Of a stretch of DNA of 10,236 nucleotides, positions 1 to 6,699 are shown in pieces. The stretch lies in the NCBI GenBank assembly GCA_030824835.1, contig JAPJRA010000052.1, positions 1 to 10,236 of the forward strand, in the 5' to 3' direction. The position numbers were made by a program, and so were the translations under genes. This DNA is from Geminicoccaceae bacterium (GTDB lineage Bacteria > Pseudomonadota > Alphaproteobacteria > Geminicoccales > Geminicoccaceae). Under the pieces are notes generated by a model. That model was given only the letters and a program-made list of their open reading frames with translations. It searched no databases and was not told where the DNA came from. Positions within the stretch are counted from its first letter, which is position 1, and each line of letters starts with the position of its first letter.

Positions 1-442
1 GATCAACGTGCGGCTCGTGCTCCCAGGTGACGAACAACGCCCGGGCGTCGATCGTGCGCGCGATTTCCACAATGCGCGCCGCTGCAGCGTCGGCAACTGG
101 CCCCGTGCTCGGGACGTACCGGTCCGGCAGGTCGAGGAAAATGATCTCGTCAGCAGCGACACCAAGCGCAGCCGCGGCTGCCCGTGCCTCCTCGCGCCTC
201 AAGCAGCGCAGGCGCGCCGGCGGATGGGTCAACGAGTTGGGGTGAGAGCCGACCCCATCGCTGACGACGACGATCCGGACCTCGTGGCCGGCGGCACGGG
301 CTGCGGCGATCAGGCCCCCGCAGCCGAGGCTCTCATCGTCGGGATGGGGTGCCACAACCACGAGCCCGCCTGGACCAACGATCTGCTCGAGGCCCACCAG
401 CGGCAACTGCTCGGCGGCTCGCAGGAACTCGTGGGCGTGCAC
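1..442 (-). CDS. PIG-L/LmbE family sugar N-deacetylase, N-terminal part (cut by window edge)
   Basis: PIG-L/LmbE enzymes are zinc-dependent hydrolases that remove N-acetyl groups from GlcNAc-type sugars or their conjugates. The visible 147 codons contain the family's hallmark metal motif APHPDDESLGCGG at about residues 31-43, after a hydrophobic strand (GGLVVV). The family's usual SLTHPPARL-like loop and LRREEARAAAAALGV helix follow, then FLDLPD. The window edge falls in TWEHEPHVD, where a second metal-site His region normally lies, so roughly the last third is missing. The GTG start at 440-442 is chosen because an in-frame TGA (446-448, the end of the glycosyltransferase gene) lies only 3 nt upstream and the N-terminus VHAHEFLRAAEQLPL fits such proteins. 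The ribosome site is weak, so translation may be coupled to the upstream gene. Adjacency suggests it acts on the same glycan as the glycosyltransferase. Family call is sure; substrate is unknown. Confidence 0.9.
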   Translation of the reverse strand, partial: MHAHEFLRAAEQLPLVGLEQIVGPGGLVVVAPHPDDESLGCGGLIAAARAAGHEVRIVVVSDGVGSHPNSLTHPPARLRCLRREEARAAAAALGVAADEIIFLDLPDRYVPSTGPVADAAAARIVEIARTIDARALFVTWEHEPHVD

Positions 443-445
443 GCT

Positions 446-2476
446 TCAGAGCCCCGGGCCATGCGAGGTCGTCACATGCCTGTCCGAGGCCGTCTCCACG
501 CTTGGCCTGCGATCAGCATCCAAATCACTGCTCAACAGCCGCCTTGCCCGCTCGACTTCAACCGAGTCGAGTAGATGATCGCCCGTTTCTTGCACGATGT
601 ACCCGTAAACTTGCCTGTTATCCAGATATTGCGGGACGCCTCGCTCGCGGGCCCGTTCTGACATGATCACATATTCGTGGCGAGCGGTCGAATCTTCATA
701 GGTCAGTTCGCCCAGCACGTCGGATCGGACCAGGTAGGTGCATTTCACGACAGGTACACTCAGGACGCCTCGGATGCGGCGATTGAGGATCCAGGCATAC
801 TGATCGCACTCCTTGAAATACCCGTTCTCCTCAACATCGGCGTGATAGTTGGAATAACCATCATCGAGCTGAATCGAGCGCAGAAACGGCCCGGCGATCG
901 GCAGGTCCAGCGCCACCAGCTCGCGCAGGGTGCTGGGTCGAACAAAATTGTCCACATCGACCACGAACAGATAATCACACTTATGTTCTGCTGGTCGGCG
1001 TAGAGTGATGTCGCGCATGTGGCCGAACATACGAGAACGTGACGGGTGCCAGTCATTATCGTAGATATTCTCTCCGTCGCTCTCGATCTCAACGGCGGCG
1101 TAAAGATCGCCGATCCGGGCGAGCCAGTCCCGCAGGAGGGGTTCCGTCTCGTCGGTACTGTTGTAGACCCGAACGGATAGGGCCATCGCCGATTTCGGAT
1201 AGTCCAGCGCCTCGATGCATTCCAGGAAAAGCGGCAGGAACGCCTCTCTCTGACTGGCAACGATTCTGACCAGAACACGCGGTGATCCTTCTACGCGTGA
1301 TCGAAGCTGTAGCGGCGGCGCAAGGCTATGCTGCTCGGCAAAGCTCTCGGCACCGGTTGGACCCAGCCTCGGCTCCCGTGCCAGCCTGTCGCTCGCGAAC
1401 CGTGCATTTGCCAGGATTCGCTCGGTGTCCGCCGGCCCGAGCTTCGTTGTCGCAAGCATCTTCAGGCTTGCATCAAGACAGTCCCAGTTGTGCCCCGACC
1501 AGTACGCATTTAGGGAAAACTCCTCCAGCAGGCCTATCTCGTAGATCCAAGGCTCGACGAACAGCGCGTCGGATGGCACGGGAGCCGACAGCCCACGCTT
1601 CGCGAGGTGGTAGCCCTCCTCGTAACGCTTCTTCTGACGGCAGAACCGGCTTGCCTTGTAAAGAGCCTCGATGCGCGCAGGCTGGGCATCAGTCGCACGA
1701 ATATAGGCGTCGATGACCTCATGCTCAGGATAGCCGAGCTGTTCCTTGAGTTGGGCCGCGCAATAGAGGCTTACGAAGACCTCTTCCTGCCAATAGCCGA
1801 GTTCCGCACGAGCGAGATAGCTAGCCAGGGCCTTTTGCGGCTCGTGGCAGTCCCGGTAGCTCTGTGCGAGATAGAAGCGGTATCGCGCAAGAAGAAAGGG
1901 ATTGGTTTCGGTGCAAAGCGCCGCCTCTAATACTGCTGCGTCGCGCTTATAGGTGTTCGGGTCGTTGCGGCGCGCGCCATCCTGGTTCAGTCGAATCTCG
2001 ATCCCAGGAAGTTCTTCGATCGGACCCGCCTCTTCGCACGTCAGGTACTCGTGCAGCACCCCTTCATAGCGCCAGGGCAGCGCGCTTCGCATCAATTGCG
2101 GACGCTGATACACAAAGCCAGTGTCGTTGATCTTTACCATGTATGAGTCGGCCGTGAGCGACAGAAGGCCGGTGTCGCGAGAGATCTCGAGAGTGTCGTC
2201 TGCATCGATGATCAGCGTATAGTCACATTGCCCGCGGGCCAGATCCAGTGCTTCGGAGCGGTTGTATGCAAAGTCGCGCCACGTTCGCTCGTGCAATTCT
2301 CCCGGCAGACCGCGCAGATGGTCGCGGATGATGTCTTGCGTGCCGTCCGTCGATCCGGTGTCGACAATGACCCAGCGATCGATGATCGGCCGCACGCTGT
2401 CGAGACACCGGCGAATGACCCTCGCCTCGTTCTTGACGATCATGTTAAGACAAACGAGCTGGCCTGAATTATTCAT
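446..2476 (-). CDS. Two-domain glycosyltransferase: GT2 domain, TPR-like middle, procollagen-galactosyltransferase-like C-terminal domain
   Basis: This is a 676-residue protein. Residues about 6-100 are a GT2-family fold: CLNMIVKNEARVIRRCLDSV, then VDTGSTDGTQ (38-47) and the metal/nucleotide-sugar motif IIDADD (ending near 94). Residues about 170-360 are helical with TPR-like features, e.g. RYRFYLAQSYRDCHEPQKAL. Residues about 399-629 form a second transferase domain with LDYPK, a DxD-type motif FVVDVDN (504-510), YSNYHAD, NRRIRGVLSVPVVKCTYLV and QVYGYI. This order of motifs matches, from memory, the first domain of animal procollagen galactosyltransferase (COLGALT1). No signal peptide or membrane segment is seen, so it is probably cytosolic. 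An upstream ATG at 2525-2527 would add 17 residues; the ATG at 2474-2476 is preferred because a GGACAG-like site precedes it and the domain starts right after. It is probably transcribed with the deacetylase gene. The donor sugar is unknown; a collagen-like acceptor is inference. Confidence 0.88.
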   Translation of the reverse strand: MNNSGQLVCLNMIVKNEARVIRRCLDSVRPIIDRWVIVDTGSTDGTQDIIRDHLRGLPGELHERTWRDFAYNRSEALDLARGQCDYTLIIDADDTLEISRDTGLLSLTADSYMVKINDTGFVYQRPQLMRSALPWRYEGVLHEYLTCEEAGPIEELPGIEIRLNQDGARRNDPNTYKRDAAVLEAALCTETNPFLLARYRFYLAQSYRDCHEPQKALASYLARAELGYWQEEVFVSLYCAAQLKEQLGYPEHEVIDAYIRATDAQPARIEALYKASRFCRQKKRYEEGYHLAKRGLSAPVPSDALFVEPWIYEIGLLEEFSLNAYWSGHNWDCLDASLKMLATTKLGPADTERILANARFASDRLAREPRLGPTGAESFAEQHSLAPPLQLRSRVEGSPRVLVRIVASQREAFLPLFLECIEALDYPKSAMALSVRVYNSTDETEPLLRDWLARIGDLYAAVEIESDGENIYDNDWHPSRSRMFGHMRDITLRRPAEHKCDYLFVVDVDNFVRPSTLRELVALDLPIAGPFLRSIQLDDGYSNYHADVEENGYFKECDQYAWILNRRIRGVLSVPVVKCTYLVRSDVLGELTYEDSTARHEYVIMSERARERGVPQYLDNRQVYGYIVQETGDHLLDSVEVERARRLLSSDLDADRRPSVETASDRHVTTSHGPGL

Positions 2477-2555
2477 GTCACTGTCCGTATGACTGGAGAA
2501 TTTGCAATGAGCAGACTTGAAAAGCATTCGATTTTATCATCGTGAGCGGACCACG
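2477..2555. promoter_or_regulatory. Divergent intergenic region between glycosyltransferase and metalloprotease genes
   Basis: These 79 bases are the only space between two divergently read genes, so they must hold the promoter(s) of the protease and, unless it is read from elsewhere, of the glycosyltransferase/deacetylase pair. The stretch is AT-richer than its surroundings, notably around 2500-2540. I found no convincing -35/-10 pair at 16-18 bp spacing on either strand: TTGCAA (2502-2507) and TATCAT (2535-2540) are too far apart. The right end overlaps the dyad described separately. Confidence 0.4.
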
Positions 2556-2559
2556 ATGA
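2537..2559 (+). repeat. Inverted repeat covering the start codon of the metalloprotease gene
   Basis: Perfect 8-base arms TCATCGTG (2537-2544) and CACGATGA (2552-2559) flank a 7-base loop AGCGGAC. The right arm contains the ATG start codon (2556-2558), and the weak ribosome site GAGCGG lies in the left arm end and loop. In mRNA this could fold into a hairpin that hides the start; in DNA it could be an operator dyad. The symmetry is seen directly; the function is a guess. Confidence 0.5.
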
Positions 2560-3419
2560 GACGGCGGTTCGTCGTGTCACTGCTTGGCACCTGCGTGCTG
2601 CTGCCGAAAGTGTCTGCGGCACGTCCCGGTGCGGCTGATGCCTCACTGCTCACCTCGGACATTGAAATACGCGGTGACTGGAATGGATCAGCAACGGCCG
2701 ATGTGGCTGTCGTCGTCAACGCCATGCGCAATGCTTGCCTGACGGGCGTCGCCCTACTCTCCGAGCGCCAGCCCGAAACGCTGCGTGTGGAGGACCGATC
2801 GGGGAGCAATCCGTCCGTATGGCTACACATGGAACTGCCCACGACGGCATGGGTCACCGTTGTCGTCGGCGAACGGGACTGGTGCAATCTCGCCTATCAG
2901 TTCGGGCATGAGCTGGGCCACGTGCTCTGCAACAGCTGGGAGCTGGAGGCGCGGCCACGCAATCCCTGCCAATGGGTGGAGGAGGCCATGGTCGAAGCCT
3001 TCTCCTTGTGGGGTCTCGGCCGCATGGCCGACGAATGGGAGCGGGTACCGCCCTTTCCGGGCGACAGTGGCTATGCGGTCTCGATCCGGGCCTACCGGGA
3101 GAGCATCGTTGCCGGCTACCAAATGGCCGCGCAGGACCAAGGGATCGCCGCAGGATTTGCTGCCTGGTTCAAGGCGCACGAGGCGTTCCTTACTCAGGAC
3201 GGTGGAATTGACGCCGCGAAAGGCGCCGTCTTGACAATGCTCGGTCTCCTGGAAAGCGATTCGGCTGCGATCGCGGACTTGGGGGCCTTGAATCGCTGGC
3301 CGGAGCGGAGTGGCGTGCCGTTGCCGCACTACCTTAACCTTTGGCAAAGAAGTTGTACGGAACTGGGCGCGCCGGGTCGATTGCCCATGCGCGTGCGAAA
3401 CCTTCTTGCGGGCCCGTAA
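2556..3419 (+). CDS. Exported HExxH-type metalloprotease-like protein
   Basis: This is a 287-residue protein. The N-terminus MRRRFVVSLLGTCVLLPKVSA is a signal peptide with a twin-Arg-containing basic start, a hydrophobic core and a likely cleavage after VSA, so the protein should be periplasmic or secreted. The core motif is FGHELGH (HExxH at residues 118-122), the zinc site of many metallopeptidases. It is followed about 20 residues later by CQWVEEAMVEAFSLW, whose glutamates (142, 143, 147) could supply the third zinc ligand as in gluzincins. I do not recognise a named family. The ATG at 2556 is chosen over an in-frame TTG at 2517 because it opens directly into the signal peptide and has a weak GAGCGG site 6 nt upstream. 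It is the only plus-strand gene here, divergent from the glycosyltransferase and convergent with the Sel1 gene. It might process or shed the exported collagen-like protein; that is inference. Confidence 0.8.
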   Translation: MRRRFVVSLLGTCVLLPKVSAARPGAADASLLTSDIEIRGDWNGSATADVAVVVNAMRNACLTGVALLSERQPETLRVEDRSGSNPSVWLHMELPTTAWVTVVVGERDWCNLAYQFGHELGHVLCNSWELEARPRNPCQWVEEAMVEAFSLWGLGRMADEWERVPPFPGDSGYAVSIRAYRESIVAGYQMAAQDQGIAAGFAAWFKAHEAFLTQDGGIDAAKGAVLTMLGLLESDSAAIADLGALNRWPERSGVPLPHYLNLWQRSCTELGAPGRLPMRVRNLLAGP

Positions 3420-3490
3420 AGATCTTTGCCTGATTGAAAGAGCTAGATCTAAATCGTCTAGGCTTCGGCAGGCGTTTCCAAAACATAAGA
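3420..3490. other. Convergent intergenic gap with AGATCT palindromes
   Basis: This 71-base gap separates the ends of the metalloprotease (+) and Sel1 (-) genes. It holds a 10-base palindrome AAAGATCTTT (3418-3427) overlapping the protease stop codon and an 8-base palindrome TAGATCTA (3444-3451). A third AGATCT lies at 3495-3500 inside the Sel1 gene end. I see no GC-rich stem followed by a T tract, so no standard intrinsic terminator can be called for either gene. Confidence 0.4.
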
Positions 3491-5335
3491 TCAGAGATCT
3501 CCGACCAAGCGCGATGCTGCATAAATTTGCTCCGGTCGAACATCCCTTGCCGTCACGATGCTTGCCTCTTCCAGCAGGAGCTGTTCAAAGGTGGCAAGTT
3601 CGTCCGCTGCCTCGGACATTCCGAGCGATATCGCGTGCGCGTAATAGCGGCGCCCGGCTTCGACATCTTGCGGCCCTCCCAGACCACGCATTGCATACCG
3701 GGCGAGCATCAGGGCAGCGGTCGGGTGGTCATGCTCGACGGCCCGGGCAAACCAAATCCGGGCCTCGTCGAGACCCGTTTCGTCGTCGTGCCCGCCTGCA
3801 TGGAGCTCCCCGAGCGCGAACATCGCTCCCGCGTGCGCCGCAGACGCCGCGCGGAGGAACCAGGTCTTCGCCAGTTGGTGATCGAGCGACACGCCGCAGC
3901 CGGTCATATAGAGGTCGGCGAGCGCCACTTGGGCTTCGACCATGCCGGCATCTGCGGCACGGGCAAACCACAACGCCGCAGCGGCGTCATCCTGCGCCAC
4001 GCCACGACCCTCTGCGAGCATCCGGCCGTACCAGTACTGGGCCTCCACCAAGCCTTCGGCTGCACGCTTCAACCAGAACGCCGCGCGCTCGTCGTCACGC
4101 GGAACGCCGACGCCCTCGGCCAGGCAGACGGCGAAGTTGAAGGCACCGATCAGATCGTCCTGCTGGGCGGCATGCTGGAACCACTCGTGCACGGGCGGCG
4201 GGTCATGTGAAAGGCTGGCTGCGGTACCAGTCTGGAGCAGCGTTGCGAGATCGGCCTGGGCGCCGGCATCGCCCGCCTCGGCCGCTCGCTTGAACCAGGT
4301 TGCCGCCTCGTCCGGATCTCGGGCAACACCGGCGCCCGTGAGGTGCAGCATGCCGAGTGCACGCGCCGCAGCATTGTGCCCGCGTTCGGCTGCGGTGCGG
4401 AACCAGTGCGCCGCCTCCGCATAGTTCGGTGGAAGACTCCCCCCACGCGCATAGACCTCGCCGAGCAGCGAGGCCGCTTCGGCACTGCCTCCGAGAGCGG
4501 CTCGCCGCAGCCAGCTTTCACCGCCCAGCTGGTCCACGGGGCCGCCGCGTCCCTCAAGCAGCAGAACGCCCAGCCTCGCCTGCGCGCTAGCGAGCCCGGC
4601 CGACGCGGCGATCGCGTAGTGCTGCCGTGCCCCGGCCTCGTCCTGCGCCGTGCCGACCGCGCGCTCGGCATTGATTCCGAGCAGATAGTGCGCCGTGGGC
4701 AGCCCGGCTTCCGCGGCATGGAGCAACTGGTCGCGAATGGTGAACAACCGCTCTGCGCTATCGGCACCGAGCATCAGCGCAATGGCGTAGCCTAGATGAC
4801 CTTGCGGGCAACGCTGCTTGGCGGATTTACGGTACCAGACGATCGCGGCATCCGGGTCGAGCAGGTCATCCGGTCCGTAGGACAGAATATAGCCGAGCAT
4901 CGCCTGGGCATCGGGCGCATCAGCATCGGCAGCACGTCGTGCCCAGTGCAAGGCTGCTTGGAAGTCCGCGCTCTCCATGGCGACGGGATCGAACAGCCCC
5001 GCGTTCGGATCGACGGCGGCCCGCGGCAGGCCAAAGAGGTAGAGCTGGGCCAAGCGGCATTGCGAACGCACGTGCCCGGCTAAGGCCGCACAATGATACC
5101 AGCGGGCAGCCTCGAACGGGTGGCGCAGCGTCCCCTTGCCTTCGAGAAAGCGCTCGCCGACCGCGAAGGCCGCCTCCGGGTCACCCGCTTTGGCCGCAGC
5201 CACGAACAGCATGAGCGCGCGTTCCGGTGCCGACTCCGATAGACGCTCGGCCCGCGCCCGCGCGCGCTTGGGCGAAGTCGACGCGAAACGGTCGAGAGGC
5301 GTCGTGAGTAAGTTGAATCTGCTCATGCTACTCAC
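3491..5335 (-). CDS. Sel1-repeat (SLR) protein of the exporter operon
   Basis: This 614-residue protein consists almost wholly of about 14 Sel1-like repeats of roughly 36-40 residues, with the pattern A..LG.LY..G.GV..D...A..W...AA..G. Examples are EAQYWYGRMLAEGRGVAQDD and AQARLGVLLLEGRGG. Sel1 repeats form stacked helix pairs that act as protein-binding scaffolds. The repeats run from about residue 50 to 580, then a short non-repeat tail ends in RLVGDL. No signal peptide or membrane segment is seen, so it is probably cytosolic. The GTG start at 5333-5335 gives a 4-nt GTGA overlap with the stop of the HlyD gene, typical of translational coupling; an ATG three codons later (5324-5326) is the alternative. 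Co-translation with the secretion adaptor suggests a role as an adaptor or chaperone for the exporter, its cargo or the glycosylation enzymes. Family is sure; the role is inference. Confidence 0.9.
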   Translation of the reverse strand: MSSMSRFNLLTTPLDRFASTSPKRARARAERLSESAPERALMLFVAAAKAGDPEAAFAVGERFLEGKGTLRHPFEAARWYHCAALAGHVRSQCRLAQLYLFGLPRAAVDPNAGLFDPVAMESADFQAALHWARRAADADAPDAQAMLGYILSYGPDDLLDPDAAIVWYRKSAKQRCPQGHLGYAIALMLGADSAERLFTIRDQLLHAAEAGLPTAHYLLGINAERAVGTAQDEAGARQHYAIAASAGLASAQARLGVLLLEGRGGPVDQLGGESWLRRAALGGSAEAASLLGEVYARGGSLPPNYAEAAHWFRTAAERGHNAAARALGMLHLTGAGVARDPDEAATWFKRAAEAGDAGAQADLATLLQTGTAASLSHDPPPVHEWFQHAAQQDDLIGAFNFAVCLAEGVGVPRDDERAAFWLKRAAEGLVEAQYWYGRMLAEGRGVAQDDAAAALWFARAADAGMVEAQVALADLYMTGCGVSLDHQLAKTWFLRAASAAHAGAMFALGELHAGGHDDETGLDEARIWFARAVEHDHPTAALMLARYAMRGLGGPQDVEAGRRYYAHAISLGMSEAADELATFEQLLLEEASIVTARDVRPEQIYAASRLVGDL

Positions 5336-6699
5336 GGTTCGTGCATGCTGTCGTAGGCGACAGGAAGGATCTTGGAGATGAAGTAGCTGAGTACCGAGCG
5401 CGTCCCGACCTTCACGTCCGCAGTCACCGGCATCCCGGGCATCAGTCGGAAACCCGGCGGCGTGTCGTGTAGCATTAGCTCGTCAAGCGCAATGTCGCCC
5501 TTGTAATAGAGCGTTCTTGGCCGGTTCGGCAGTGTGGTGTCGGCGTCCTCGGCCGCGGCAACGGGGTTGAAGCTGTCGGCGCTGATGGAGCGTACGACAC
5601 CGCTGCCGCTGCCGTATTGCATGTAGGGAAGCGTGTCGAACTTGATCGTGACCTTGTCGCCCGTCCGGACGTAGCCGCTGTCGATGCCCGAAATGTCCGC
5701 CTCGACGGACAGTGGCACGTCGATCGGCACGAGATGGATGAGCGGCTCGGCACTCATCACGACCGAGCCCGCGGAGACCTTGGCGACCGACAGCACGATG
5801 GCGTCGCGCGGAGCCGTGAGCACGACCAGTTCGTTGTGCAGGCTCGCCTTGGCATAGTCCTGCTGCGCCTGCACCAGTCTGCCACGCGCCTCCGCGAGCT
5901 CCTGCGAGGTCTGGCCGTTCCAATGTTGCACGAAGCTCTCGCGCTCCGCCTGCTGGGCGGCGAGCTGCCGGGTCACCTGAGCGCTACCCGACTCCGCCTG
6001 GGCAAGCGCGCCGGCAACGCCCAGCCGAATGTCCTTGGCGAGCATGGTATTGAGCACGCTGCCGACCTGGAGCTCCTGAAGCTTCTGTCGTAGCTCCTCG
6101 ATCTTGGTGGCGAGCCCTAGCCGCTCACGATAATTTGCGCCCTGCGCGGCTTCCCCAGCTATCTGGGCCATCAGCTGACTGATTTTCTGGTCATAATTCT
6201 GAAGCGTGGAGCGATTCTCACGAGAGCGCTGATCGAAGATCGATAACTGCAAGCTCGCGTGCGGATTGGCCGGGTCCGGCACGTAGCCGATGCCGTCGGC
6301 CTCTGCCCGCAACCGTGCCACCATGGCGCCGAGCAGATCGACCTGATCCTTCATCGTGGTAAGGTCGGCCGAGCTGAAGGTCGGGTTCAGACGCGCGAGT
6401 ACCTGGCCCTTGCGGACGATGTCGCCCTTTCGCGTATTGATGCTCTCGACGATGGTCTGATCGAACGCCTGCAGCAGGATGTTCGGTGCTTCGGAGACCA
6501 GCTTGCCATTGGCCGAAACAATCTTGTCGATCCTTATCAGCCCGCTGGCGGCGATTAGCGAGATGACCAGCAGGAAGACGAGGAGATTGATCACGCGCGA
6601 CATCGCCGGTACCTGCATGGCGATGATTGCCGCCGAGGGGCTCTGGAACTCGAGCGCCGCGTGCGGCAGCAGGTTTCTGCGCAGGTTGAGGTCAGCCAT
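5332..6699 (-). CDS. HlyD-family periplasmic adaptor of a type I secretion system
   Basis: HlyD-type adaptors link an inner-membrane ABC exporter to an outer-membrane TolC channel. This 455-residue protein has a short cytosolic N-terminus and one membrane helix at about residues 36-58 (VINLLVFLLVISLIAASGLI). The first half of the lipoyl/barrel-sandwich domain follows (VESINTRKGDIVRKGQVLARL). A long Gln/Glu/Ala-rich coiled-coil hairpin spans about 110-290, and the second lipoyl half begins at about 294 (LTAPRDAIVLSVAKVSAGSVV). A beta-barrel region ends in the family's typical MPGMPVTADVKVGTRSVLSYF. The ATG at 6697-6699 is preferred: it overlaps the end of the ABC gene by 8 nt and has GAGG about 10 nt upstream. 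A start at 6729 would add ten atypical residues and a 38-nt overlap. The preceding exporter is its partner; no TolC-type gene lies in the window. Confidence 0.93.
   Translation of the reverse strand: MADLNLRRNLLPHAALEFQSPSAAIIAMQVPAMSRVINLLVFLLVISLIAASGLIRIDKIVSANGKLVSEAPNILLQAFDQTIVESINTRKGDIVRKGQVLARLNPTFSSADLTTMKDQVDLLGAMVARLRAEADGIGYVPDPANPHASLQLSIFDQRSRENRSTLQNYDQKISQLMAQIAGEAAQGANYRERLGLATKIEELRQKLQELQVGSVLNTMLAKDIRLGVAGALAQAESGSAQVTRQLAAQQAERESFVQHWNGQTSQELAEARGRLVQAQQDYAKASLHNELVVLTAPRDAIVLSVAKVSAGSVVMSAEPLIHLVPIDVPLSVEADISGIDSGYVRTGDKVTIKFDTLPYMQYGSGSGVVRSISADSFNPVAAAEDADTTLPNRPRTLYYKGDIALDELMLHDTPPGFRLMPGMPVTADVKVGTRSVLSYFISKILPVAYDSMHEP

Noticed and set aside
2477..2527. Earlier start (2525-2527) for the glycosyltransferase
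   Set aside because: The added 17 residues are not typical of the family, no good ribosome site precedes this ATG, and the extension would reach into the protease control region.
3418..3500. Three AGATCT palindromes spaced 25 and 50 bases apart as a possible regulatory or attachment site
   Set aside because: The sites are short, one lies in coding sequence, and they do not form a terminator-like or att-like structure; chance is a fair explanation.
3434..4210. Plus-strand open frame of 258 codons opposite the Sel1 gene
   Set aside because: It is antisense to regular Sel1 repeats and shows no domain of its own.
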